From contig JAGWJY010000011.1 in assembly GCA_028865545.1 (NCBI GenBank), forward strand, positions 1-64,000: a DNA stretch of 64,000 nt. The letters run 5' to 3'. The notes under the pieces are model-generated. The model saw only the letters and a program-made list of their open reading frames with translations. It was not told the origin of the DNA and ran no database searches. The translations under genes and the position numbers were made by a program. Positions 8,348 to 16,283 of this stretch are shown in pieces. The DNA comes from Alphaproteobacteria bacterium (lineage in GTDB: Bacteria > Pseudomonadota > Alphaproteobacteria > Micropepsales > Micropepsaceae). Every line of letters starts with the position of its first letter. Position 1 is the stretch's first letter.

Positions 8348-9031
8348 ATGCGCATCCTTCTTGTGGAAGACGATCATGATCTCCAGCGCCTCCTGAAGAA
8401 GGCGCTCGGCGACGCAGGCTATGTGGTGGATGCCGCCAGCGACGGCGAGGAAGGCCACTTCCTCGGCGACACCGAACCCTATGACGCGGTGATCCTCGAT
8501 CTCGGTCTGCCGAAGATGGACGGCGTGCGGGTGCTGCAGCAATGGCGCAAATCGGGCAAGACCATGCCGGTGCTGATCCTCACGGCGCGCGACCGCTGGA
8601 GCGACAAGGTGGCCGGCTTCGATGCGGGCGCCGACGACTATCTCGCCAAGCCCTTCTACACCGAAGAACTGCTGGCCCGCGTGCGCGCGCTGTTGCGCCG
8701 CGCCGCCGGCTTTGCCACCTCCGAGATCGAAGTCGGGCCGCTGCACATCGACACCCGCGCCTCGCGCGTCACCCTCGACGGCAATCCGGTGAAGCTGACC
8801 AGTCTGGAATACCGCCTGCTCGCCTATCTGGCGCATCACAAAGGGCGGGTGGTGTCGCGCACCGAACTGGTGGAACATCTCTACGATCAGGATTTCGACC
8901 GCGATTCGAATACCATCGAAGTCTTCGTCGGCCGGCTGCGCAAGAAGCTGGAGGCCGATCTCATCCAAACGGTGCGTGGCCTTGGCTATTGCCTTGACGA
9001 TCCGACAGCTCCTCGCAAAAACAGCGCCTAG
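8348..9031 (+). CDS. OmpR/PhoP-family response regulator
   Basis: The 227-residue protein has a receiver domain (1-115) with acidic pocket Glu7-Asp8-Asp9, phospho-acceptor Asp51 (ILDLGLPKMDG) and Lys101 (AKPF). A winged-helix DNA-binding domain follows (about 125-218), with LTSLEYRLL and VFVGRLRKKL followed by IQTVRGLGY. It is a DNA-binding transcription factor activated by the overlapping histidine kinase gene. The kinase start lies within its last codons (56-base overlap if GTG 8976 is used), which indicates tight coupling. The PepSY-RR-HK order resembles PhoP/PhoQ-like modules, but the target genes are unknown. Confidence 0.93.
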   Translation: MRILLVEDDHDLQRLLKKALGDAGYVVDAASDGEEGHFLGDTEPYDAVILDLGLPKMDGVRVLQQWRKSGKTMPVLILTARDRWSDKVAGFDAGADDYLAKPFYTEELLARVRALLRRAAGFATSEIEVGPLHIDTRASRVTLDGNPVKLTSLEYRLLAYLAHHKGRVVSRTELVEHLYDQDFDRDSNTIEVFVGRLRKKLEADLIQTVRGLGYCLDDPTAPRKNSA

Positions 9032-10394
9032 ATTCGATTCCCTCGCCGCACGCCTGATCCTGGCGGCCGCGGTGTGGACGGCGATCGGTCTGGCGGCGGG
9101 CGGTTTCGTGCTGTCGAACGCCTTCACCTCGGCGGAGCACGACAATTTCGACACTTCGCTGCAGGTCGATCTCGACGGCATGATCGCCGCCGCCGAGCCC
9201 GATCCCAACGGCGCGGTGTCGCTGCAGGAGCGTTTCCTCAACCGCCGCTTTGCCCGCGTTTACTCCGGTCTGTACTGGCAGATCGTGCCGGCCAAGAAAG
9301 GGGCGCCGGTGCAGATTTCCCATTCGCTGTTCGATACGCCGATCCATCTTCAGGAGTCGTCCGAGAGCCACGGGCTGATCTGGGGCTATGCCACCGGACC
9401 CGACAATCAGCGCCTGCGCGTGCTGGGGAGGCGCGTCTCCTTTCCCATCTCGGCCACGGCGCGGGTCGACGACAGCACGACCTACACGTTCATGGTGGGC
9501 GGCGATCTGTCGATCGTCGATCACGAGATTTCGGAATTCAACGGCACGCTGATCTGGTCCTTCGTGGTGCTGGTGTTTGGGCTGCTGCTGGCCATCTTCA
9601 TTCAGGTGCGCGTCGGGCTGATGCCGTTGCGGCGCCTGCGCGATGCCCTGGCGCGTATCCGGGATGGCTCGGCGCGGCGGCTGGAAGGAAAATACCCGGC
9701 CGAGATCGCGCCGCTCGCCACCGAACTCAACAGCCTGATCGAACATTCCGCCGAAGTGGTGGGCCGCGCCCGCACGCACGTTTCCAACCTCGCGCATTAT
9801 TTGAAGACCCCGCTGACGGTGCTCGCCAGCGAAGCCGAGGCGAATCCAAGTCCGCTCGGCGACGCGGTGAAGCGCCAGGTCGACGTCATGCGCCGTCAGG
9901 TCGATCACTATCTGGTGCGCGCGCGCGCCGCCGGGGCGCTCGACGTGCTGGGCAACAGCACCCAGGTAGGTCCCGTGCTGGAAGATCTGTCGCGCGTGCT
10001 TCAGCGCATCCATGAGCGGCGCGGCATCACGGTCGAGGTCGATTGCCCGCTCTCGCTGGCCTTTCGCGGCGATCGTCAGGACATCGAGGAGATGGCGGGC
10101 AATCTGATGGACAATGCCTGCAAATGGGCCCGCGCCACTGTCGCCGTGACGGCACGGAAGAGGCCGGATGGGCAACTCGAAATCGATGTGGAAGACGACG
10201 GTCCGGGATTGGCGCCGGAAGACCGTCCGCGGGTGCTGGAACGCGGTGAGAGGCTGGACGAAAGCGTGCCCGGCTCGGGGCTGGGACTGTCCATCGTGCG
10301 CGATATCGCCAAGCTCTACGGCGGCGGGCTGGAACTAGGGGAAAGCCGTCAGGGCGGATTGCGCGCCATTCTGATTTTGCCGGCAATTGGTTGA
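8976..10394 (+). CDS. Sensor histidine kinase (PhoQ-like, partner of the upstream regulator)
   Basis: This inner-membrane sensor of about 472 residues has TM1 at about 26-48, a periplasmic sensor region (49-190), TM2 at 191-213 and a HAMP-like linker. The phospho-acceptor motif NLAHYLKTPL has His274, with Lys replacing the usual Arg, as in PhoQ. The ATPase domain shows an N box NLMDNACKWA, G1 DDGPG and G2 GSGLGLSIV. The start is uncertain: GTG 8976 is the longest option, and TTG 8994 inside the regulator's last codons would remove six residues. It should phosphorylate the regulator at 8348-9031; the signal is unknown. Confidence 0.92.
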   Translation: MALAIALTIRQLLAKTAPRFDSLAARLILAAAVWTAIGLAAGGFVLSNAFTSAEHDNFDTSLQVDLDGMIAAAEPDPNGAVSLQERFLNRRFARVYSGLYWQIVPAKKGAPVQISHSLFDTPIHLQESSESHGLIWGYATGPDNQRLRVLGRRVSFPISATARVDDSTTYTFMVGGDLSIVDHEISEFNGTLIWSFVVLVFGLLLAIFIQVRVGLMPLRRLRDALARIRDGSARRLEGKYPAEIAPLATELNSLIEHSAEVVGRARTHVSNLAHYLKTPLTVLASEAEANPSPLGDAVKRQVDVMRRQVDHYLVRARAAGALDVLGNSTQVGPVLEDLSRVLQRIHERRGITVEVDCPLSLAFRGDRQDIEEMAGNLMDNACKWARATVAVTARKRPDGQLEIDVEDDGPGLAPEDRPRVLERGERLDESVPGSGLGLSIVRDIAKLYGGGLELGESRQGGLRAILILPAIG

Positions 10395-10484
10395 TTCAAA
10401 TGCGTAATTCTCGGCAACAGGCCGTTAAGAATAAATCGCTAATGTTTTCGGCGGATACCGTTTCCTTGGTCGCGCGGAACCTTG

Positions 10485-11882
10485 ATGCTGACATCTGAAA
10501 AAGCCGGACTTCTGCACGCTTTTCTCGGCAGCCTGCCGGCGAATGTCGCCGCGCGTCTTGCCAAGGCGGTCGAGGTCGACAGGCTGACCGAACGCGCCGG
10601 ACTGCCGCACGACGCGATCCTCGATGGTCTGCGTCCCGTGTTGCGCCGCGTTGAGGCGAGCGAGCGCACGCCGACGCCGCTTCGCCTGTTCTGCATGCCT
10701 TTCGAGGATCTGCTGATCAGTGGCGTGCGTCATGAAAAGCAGAAAGGGCGCATCGCGCGCGCCAGCGTTCCTCAGGTATGGAACTGGCTCGGCCAGACGC
10801 TGCTTCCCGACGAACTCCGCGCTTATCGCGAAGGTATCAAATCGCTCGTGCTGGCCTACAAGCTGGAAGAAGCGCTGGAATGCGCCAGCAAATTCTGGCC
10901 GATCGCCGGCGACGCGCTGCGCCAGGCCATCGCCAAGGACCGCAAGGGCGCCCGTCTGGCGCTTAACGGCGATCTCTTTCTCGGCGACGCGGAAGATATC
11001 GCGCTGCTGTTGTGCGCCGGCCCGACCATGGTCGAGATCCGGCAGATACTGCCCAAGCCGGTGCCCGTCCTGACGGATGAACTTCTCTGGAGCCTGCGCC
11101 GCATCTACGACCGCGTCAGCGAAAGCGTGCTTGATGCGGCGCCCTATGTGGCCGTGGTTGCCATGGCCCGCCTGGCCAAGCCCTGGGAGGCCTTGAAGCT
11201 CGCGCTGCTGATCACGCACCGCACGCAGGACACGCTGATTTCCTCGACCGACATGGGGCTGGCCGGAGACATCCTCTTTTCGCGGATGGAGGATTGTCGC
11301 ACTGCCATTCATGCGGCCCGCCATCCGATTTTCGATGTGCCGTCGCTGGTTCAGAATCTGACCTGCTTCACCGACATCTCCAGTGCGATCGTCAAGGAAG
11401 TGGAAATCCTGCGCAGCGGCAAATGGGGCCAACGGCTGCTCGCCGACCGCGCCGCGGTCGGTGCCGTCATGGATGGCTTCATGGAGCGGGCGCCGAAGGA
11501 AATCGCCGCCGCCCTGCCGACGCAGAAAAGCGGGTTTACCGGCGGAACGCGCATAGCAGACTTCTCCCGGGTCGCCGATCCGGACCGGGTCGACCGCGCG
11601 CTGCGCTATGCCGGTTTGATGGACGGTTGCCGCAGACTTGCGGCGGCGGCGTCGTTCGGCGCCAAGCTGCAGGACGCAATGGACGAAGCGACGCAGAATT
11701 TGCGCAGCTACAGCGAAGACCTGGTGAAGGAACTGCGCACCGTCGCGGGTCCGCGCCGCGAAAACGCCGAGCGGCAGTTCGAGCTCGCCATCGAGCTCAC
11801 CAGATTGCTGTTCAGCCCGGAAGATGCGGAGTATCTGCGCCGTCGCGGCAAGGCCGCGACGTCTTCGGCGGTTGCGGCGTAA
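10485..11882 (+). CDS. Large cytoplasmic protein of unknown function
   Basis: The 465-residue protein has no signal peptide or membrane segment and is predicted to be largely alpha-helical. It has a basic, polar N-terminal third with the segment LRLFCMPFEDLLI near 71-83. The helical C-terminus (about 380-450) is rich in Arg/Glu and may form a coiled coil. I recognise no named domain. It stands alone between the two-component operon and the CoA-transferase genes and ends 15 bases before the convergent CoA-transferase stop. ATG 10485 is used; the TTG just upstream adds one codon. Confidence 0.7.
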   Translation: MLTSEKAGLLHAFLGSLPANVAARLAKAVEVDRLTERAGLPHDAILDGLRPVLRRVEASERTPTPLRLFCMPFEDLLISGVRHEKQKGRIARASVPQVWNWLGQTLLPDELRAYREGIKSLVLAYKLEEALECASKFWPIAGDALRQAIAKDRKGARLALNGDLFLGDAEDIALLLCAGPTMVEIRQILPKPVPVLTDELLWSLRRIYDRVSESVLDAAPYVAVVAMARLAKPWEALKLALLITHRTQDTLISSTDMGLAGDILFSRMEDCRTAIHAARHPIFDVPSLVQNLTCFTDISSAIVKEVEILRSGKWGQRLLADRAAVGAVMDGFMERAPKEIAAALPTQKSGFTGGTRIADFSRVADPDRVDRALRYAGLMDGCRRLAAAASFGAKLQDAMDEATQNLRSYSEDLVKELRTVAGPRRENAERQFELAIELTRLLFSPEDAEYLRRRGKAATSSAVAA

Positions 11883-11897
11883 GCCAGAAACGTCAAA

Positions 11898-13082
11898 TCA
11901 CACAGCGCCTTCCTGCTTCAACGCCGCGATCTCCGCCGGCGAATAACCCAGTTCGCGCAGAACCGCGTCGGTGTGTTCGCCCAGCAGAGGCGGTCGCAGG
12001 CGTACGTCGCCCGGCGTCTCGGAAAGTTTGACCGGCGTCGCCGCCACCGTTGCCCGTTCGATTCCCGGGAACGCAATCGTCTGAAAGAAGTCGCAGGCCT
12101 TCACATGGGCATCGTCGAGTGCTTCACGCATCGAATTGACCGGCCCCGCCGGCACGCGCGCCGCTTCGAAGGCGGCCACGGCTTCGGCGCGCGTCTTGGT
12201 GGCGATCCAGGCGCCCAGCCTTTCGCTGATCAGCGCACTGTGATCCCCCCGCGTCTTGTCGCTGGCGAAACGCGGGTCGTCGATCCACGCTTCTGCGCCG
12301 ATCAGTTTGGCGACGCGGCGGAAAAGCGGATCGCCGTTCACGGCGACGACGATCCAGCCGTCGCGGGCACGGTAAAGGTCGGACGGCGCCGCGGTCTGGC
12401 TTCGGTTGTGCGTCGGCCGGCGTGAAAGCTTCAGCGCCTCCTCCTCGATCAGCATGGAGCTGAAGAAGGTGAGTGCGGTGCGCAGCAGCGCGCCTTCGAC
12501 CAGCTGGCCGCGCCCCGTCGTTTGGCGCGCGGCGAGCGCGGCGCCGACGCCCAGCGCCAGCAGCGATGCGGTCCCGAAATCGACCCAGGGCGCCGCCGAG
12601 CGCACCGGCTTGCCGTCCTCTCCGGAGAACCAGGCCACGCCGGACATCGCCTGGGCCACGCCGTCGAAGCCGACGCGGCCGGCATAGGGCCCGTCCAGCC
12701 CGAAAGCGGTCGCCACCGCGAGGATGGCGCGCGGATTGATGCGGCTGACGGTGTCGTAGTCGAGGCCCATCGCGGTCAGCGTCTCGCCGGGCAGATTGGC
12801 GACCACCACGTCGGCGGAGGCGATCAGCCTACGGACGACCTCGCGGCCGGCGTCGCACATCGGATCGAGGGTGAGGCTTTTCTTGTTCCGGTTCATCTGC
12901 AGGAAAAGCGCGCCTTCGCGGGCGTCCTCGCCGAGGGGAATCAGCGTACGATCCTCGCGCCCGTCGCGTTTTTCGACGCGAATCACGTCGGCGCCCAGAT
13001 CGCCCAGCAATGCGGCGCAGAAGGGCCCGGCGATATAACGCCCAAAATCGACCACACGGATGCCATCATAAGGTCCGGCCAT
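11898..13082 (-). CDS. CaiB/BaiF family class III CoA-transferase
   Basis: The 394-residue protein has the length and motifs of formyl-CoA:oxalate CoA-transferase relatives. These include an N-terminal IRVVDFGRYIAGPFCAALLG, LGADVIRVEKRDGRED, then FLQMNRNKKSLTLD and the GFDGVAQAMSGVAWFSG region. The Asp in APWVDFGTAS occupies the position expected for the catalytic aspartate that carries the CoA-thioester intermediate. It would move CoA between carboxylic acids; the acids are unknown. ATG 13082 is chosen because MAGPYDG is the normal start of the domain. It is divergent from the second CoA-transferase, with 73 bases between the starts, so the pair probably shares a control region. Confidence 0.9.
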   Translation of the reverse strand: MAGPYDGIRVVDFGRYIAGPFCAALLGDLGADVIRVEKRDGREDRTLIPLGEDAREGALFLQMNRNKKSLTLDPMCDAGREVVRRLIASADVVVANLPGETLTAMGLDYDTVSRINPRAILAVATAFGLDGPYAGRVGFDGVAQAMSGVAWFSGEDGKPVRSAAPWVDFGTASLLALGVGAALAARQTTGRGQLVEGALLRTALTFFSSMLIEEEALKLSRRPTHNRSQTAAPSDLYRARDGWIVVAVNGDPLFRRVAKLIGAEAWIDDPRFASDKTRGDHSALISERLGAWIATKTRAEAVAAFEAARVPAGPVNSMREALDDAHVKACDFFQTIAFPGIERATVAATPVKLSETPGDVRLRPPLLGEHTDAVLRELGYSPAEIAALKQEGAV

Positions 13083-13155
13083 AAGCGCATTCCCTTCATG
13101 GATTCTTGCGGTGGTGGGCGCACGAGAATATACCATCGGTACGCCGGAGATTTGC

Positions 13156-14607
13156 ATGAAGCCTCAGGCTGCGTTCGAGTACCTCAACAGGATTGCAGGC
13201 GTTGCACCCCTGGGCTTGCCTGTGTTCGAAGGCGCGGAAGCGATCGTCCCCACACCGTTTCGAGTGGCTACCGCGGCGGCAGCTTCCCTTGGATTCGGCG
13301 CCGCCGTGGCGGGCGAGATTTGGCGTTTTCGCGGCGGGGACCGGCAAACCATCGCCGTCGATCTGAAGGCCGCGGCATCGTCGCTCGTCTCCGCATCGTT
13401 GATCCGCCGCAACGGCCAGCCGCTGCCCGATCCGCAAGACGGCAATCCCACCATTGGTTTCTATCAAAGCGCCGACGGGCGCTGGCTGCATTTGCACGGC
13501 GGCTTTGTGCATCTGGCACGGCGCACGCTTGACCTGCTGAACGCGGAGAACGACGAGAAGTCGGTGCTGGATGGCGTCTCCAAATGGAGCGGTCTGGCGC
13601 TGGAAGATGCGATGGCTTTCATGCAGCTCTGCGGCGCCGTGGTGCGCACCGAAGAGGAGTGGCGCTTGAGCGTCCAGGGCCGCGTCACCGGTCCGCCGAT
13701 CATGCTCAAGAAGATCGGCGAGGCGCCGCCGCTGCGTCTGCCGCCAAGCCGCGCGCCGCTCGCCGGCATCCGTGTGCTCGACCTGACGCGTGTGCTGGCC
13801 GGCCCCACGGCTTCGCGGATTTTGGCGTCGCATGGCGCCGACGTGCTCAACATCCGTGCGGAGCGCATGCCCACCATCGCCGCCTACGATTTGGACACCG
13901 GGGCCGGCAAGCGCGCGGCATTTCTCGATCTCGCCAAGCCGGCGGACGCGGAGACGTTGCGGCGTCTGGTGCGCGGCGCGCAGATCTTCGTGGATTCCTA
14001 TCGGCCCGGTGCGCTGGCGCGGCTCGGCTTTTCGCCGGCGGCGCTGGCCCATATCGCGCCCGGCATGACCTATGTTGCGGTATCGGCGTATGGCGCGGAA
14101 GGCCCCTGGGCGGGACGGCGCGGCTGGGAGCAACTGGCTCAGTCCGCCACCGGCATTGCCGTGGAGCAGGGGGCTTTCATGGCCGCGCGCCGCAAGAGCC
14201 GCCGCGAGACTCTCCCCGAACTGATTCCCGCCGCCGTGCTGGACTACGCCACGGGCTATCTCGCTGCAGCCGGTGCCATGGCGGCGTTGCTGCGGCGGAT
14301 TCGAGAGGGCGGCAGCTGGCTGGTGCAGGTGTCTCTGGCCTCGACGGCGGTGTGGCTGCAGTCGCTGGGCAAGATTGACGCGGCTTCGGTGCCGATGGGT
14401 TGGGAGCCGCGCGACGGACTCGACCAATATCTCACTTCGTGCGAAACGAAGGACGGTTGGCTCGAATTGCTCGGGCCGGTCGTCCGGATGTCGAAGACGC
14501 CGCCGCTGATGGCGCCGCCGCCGATGCCGGGTTATGCGGAAGCGCCGTCCTGGGGCTCCGCGCACGGGGAAACGAATGCCGCCGAAGTCCAATCCGCTCA
14601 AGCTTAA
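13156..14607 (+). CDS. CaiB/BaiF-family CoA-transferase, two-part form
   Basis: The 483-residue product carries a CoA-transferase N-terminal-domain motif in its middle: PLAGIRVLDLTRVLAGPTAS at about 201, with LASHGADVLNIRAERMP and the SYRPGALARLGFSP region after it. The first 190 residues resemble the C-terminal half of the same family (DPQDGNPTIGFYQSADGRWL near 92). The order looks swapped relative to the neighbour, as in other approximately 480-residue members. Start ATG 13156 follows GGAGA. The stop overlaps the next small gene by 32 bases. Substrate unknown; an active role is likely but not certain given the unusual organisation. Confidence 0.82.
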   Translation: MKPQAAFEYLNRIAGVAPLGLPVFEGAEAIVPTPFRVATAAAASLGFGAAVAGEIWRFRGGDRQTIAVDLKAAASSLVSASLIRRNGQPLPDPQDGNPTIGFYQSADGRWLHLHGGFVHLARRTLDLLNAENDEKSVLDGVSKWSGLALEDAMAFMQLCGAVVRTEEEWRLSVQGRVTGPPIMLKKIGEAPPLRLPPSRAPLAGIRVLDLTRVLAGPTASRILASHGADVLNIRAERMPTIAAYDLDTGAGKRAAFLDLAKPADAETLRRLVRGAQIFVDSYRPGALARLGFSPAALAHIAPGMTYVAVSAYGAEGPWAGRRGWEQLAQSATGIAVEQGAFMAARRKSRRETLPELIPAAVLDYATGYLAAAGAMAALLRRIREGGSWLVQVSLASTAVWLQSLGKIDAASVPMGWEPRDGLDQYLTSCETKDGWLELLGPVVRMSKTPPLMAPPPMPGYAEAPSWGSAHGETNAAEVQSAQA

Positions 14608-14917
14608 CCCGCTACAACTGCGTACGCTCACTTTGCTTCAGGGACTGGCGAGTCTGCCCGACTCCGCCGTGCGCCAGGCCAATGGCGAGGTCACCGTCAC
14701 CCGCTTTCCGCAGGCCCATGGCGATCACTTCCATCTGGGCAACGCCGTCGTCGCCGCCAAGGATGCGACCGGGCTGTACAACGAGGCCGTGTGGAACGCG
14801 CTCGCCCGGAAAAATCTGGCGCGCGCCGAGTGGCCGCACCGGATCACGCTGACGCTTGACGGCTTGGCCTACGACACCGGCCTGGCGCAGGAAATCTTTC
14901 ACGCCTCGGGCCACTGA
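14576..14917 (+). CDS. Conserved small protein of unknown function
   Basis: The 113-residue protein starts with MPPKSNPLKLNPLQLRTLTL and contains a run FPQAHGDHFHLGNAVV with three histidines at about 49-55, which could bind a metal. ATG 14576 follows GGGGAAACG and lies inside the end of the upstream CoA-transferase gene (32-base overlap, other frame), so the genes are likely coupled. I recognise no named family. No signal peptide is visible. The terminating hairpin overlaps the stop codon. Confidence 0.7.
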   Translation: MPPKSNPLKLNPLQLRTLTLLQGLASLPDSAVRQANGEVTVTRFPQAHGDHFHLGNAVVAAKDATGLYNEAVWNALARKNLARAEWPHRITLTLDGLAYDTGLAQEIFHASGH

Positions 14918-14936
14918 GATCCGTTCGGCTCTCAGT
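14913..14936. terminator. Hairpin spanning the stop codons of two convergent genes
   Basis: ACTGAGA (14913-14919) pairs with TCTCAGT (14930-14936), with an inner CCG/CGG pair, making a compact hairpin. Each outer arm contains a stop codon: TGA of the plus-strand gene at 14915-14917 and the minus-strand stop of the lipoprotein gene at 14932-14934. A T-tract is lacking, so it may act as a bidirectional end or processing signal. Confidence 0.45.
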
Positions 14937-15519
14937 CGACCTTTTTCAGCGTGATGAAGACCTTGAAGAGTTTGGCGGCCTCCGGCGTTGCCATGAAGGC
15001 GTCGAGCGTCTTGGCGTCGGCCGTGATCTTCACGTCGCCGAAATTGCCCGGCTCGATCGACCCCGCGATCCGGCCCGCCTTGATCGCTTCCTTCACCTTG
15101 TCTTCGTCGAGCAGGTAAAGCGTCAGGCGGCGGCCGTTTGCGATGGTGTACAGCAGCGGGATATTTGCGCCCTTCAGAGAATCCTCCGTGGGCGTGCCGT
15201 TGTCGGTGGTTTCGACCGCGTTCATCAGGCGATTCTCGCCGAGTTTGGCGGTGCGCAGTGTGAAGCTCATCCAGCCTGCATCGTCCTTGTTTCCCTCGGC
15301 GGAAACCAGAATCGCCGTGACGGCGCCGTTCTTGTCCGCCAGGAAATGGAAATAGGTGTCTGTTTTTTGGTCCTCTGCGTGGCCCTTCCAGGTACCAAAA
15401 AGGGCGCTATCGCTGGGAAATTCGGTTGTGGTTCCGACGGGTGTCTCGCTGGTGACCGGCAGGCAACCGGCCAGCAGCAGGCCGCAGGCCAGGGCTGCGG
15501 CGGCATATAGGCATTTCAT
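14932..15519 (-). CDS. Lipoprotein of unknown function
   Basis: A lipoprotein signal is clear: MKCLYAAAALACGLLLAGC, with lipobox LLAGC and the acylated Cys at 19. The remaining 176 residues show an FGTWKGHAED segment near 42 and beta-rich text (YFHFLADKNGAVTAILVSAE) typical of small periplasmic calycin-like domains. A Lys/Glu-rich C-terminus ends in LKKVD. The protein should be anchored to a membrane in the periplasm. No function can be assigned. It is a single-gene unit converging on the small gene at 14576. Confidence 0.8.
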   Translation of the reverse strand: MKCLYAAAALACGLLLAGCLPVTSETPVGTTTEFPSDSALFGTWKGHAEDQKTDTYFHFLADKNGAVTAILVSAEGNKDDAGWMSFTLRTAKLGENRLMNAVETTDNGTPTEDSLKGANIPLLYTIANGRRLTLYLLDEDKVKEAIKAGRIAGSIEPGNFGDVKITADAKTLDAFMATPEAAKLFKVFITLKKVD

Positions 15520-15618
15520 CGTATTTCCCCCAAAACGCCTTACGGCCAGAATGGGCTACGCCGTCACGCTGTACGTGCGGGACGGGGCCATTATAGTCCT
15601 TTGCAGGGTACGAATGTG

Positions 15619-16056
15619 ATGAATGCAAGAAAACGCCGCCGACTGTACTTTGCCCTCGCGCTTCTGGCGGGCGGTGCGAGTGCGGCCGGGCTCGTTGTTG
15701 CCGCGCTGCAGGACAATGTCCTCTATTTCTACAGCCCCAGCGACGTGTTCGCCAAACATGTCGAGCCTGGCGTGTCGTTCCGTATCGGCGGGCTGGTCGA
15801 AAAAAACAGCGTTCACAAGGGCCAAGGCACGGAAATCCACTTCATCGTCACCGATGGAAGCAAGCAGGTGCCGGTAGAATATGACGGCGTTCTGCCCGCC
15901 TTGTTCCGTGAAGGTCAGGGCGTCGTGGCATCAGGCAGCCTGACCCCGACCGGGACCTTCGATGCGCAGCAGGTGCTCGCCAAGCACGACGCCAAATACA
16001 TGCCGCCCGAAGTGGTCGATGCCTTGAAGCGTAGCGGGCACTGGACCGGATCCTAG
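15619..16056 (+). CDS. ccmE: Cytochrome c maturation heme chaperone CcmE
   Basis: The 145-residue protein has an N-terminal signal anchor after a basic start (MNARKRRRLYFALALLAGGA). It has the CcmE OB-fold sequence FYSPSDVF and RIGGLVEKNSV, and the C-terminal LAKHDAKYMPPEV with His123, the covalent heme ligand, and Tyr127. CcmE carries heme in the periplasm to the CcmF/CcmH ligase. In many alphaproteobacteria ccmE (cycJ) lies in cycHJKL, just before degP. Here ccmF and ccmH are missing from that slot and degP follows after 227 bases. ATG 15619 is used; an upstream GTG option would only add six residues. Confidence 0.95.
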   Translation: MNARKRRRLYFALALLAGGASAAGLVVAALQDNVLYFYSPSDVFAKHVEPGVSFRIGGLVEKNSVHKGQGTEIHFIVTDGSKQVPVEYDGVLPALFREGQGVVASGSLTPTGTFDAQQVLAKHDAKYMPPEVVDALKRSGHWTGS

Positions 16057-16283
16057 TTTCGTCTTGACTCTCCGGCCTGACGTTGTCATGTGCGCTCAGA
16101 GCGCATAGGGCGCGAAAAAAAATCGTCAAAAACATCGCTATTGATTCGTCGTGTCGGCGCGAGGCGCCTTAGCGGCGAAGTATTTCAAGTATTTAATGTT
16201 GCAGATAGGATTAGGCAATAATCTAGGCGTACAGAGAGCCTCGGGTCTCGGGTGACACGCCAGGCGGACGGAGAAGCAGCACG

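Noticed and set aside
7796-9241. Antisense open frame of 481 codons opposite the PepSY and response-regulator genes
   Set aside because: It crosses two genes with clear function and has no motif.
13096-14631. Antisense open frame of 511 codons opposite the second CoA-transferase
   Set aside because: The plus-strand product has CoA-transferase motifs and a ribosome site; the minus-strand product has no family features.
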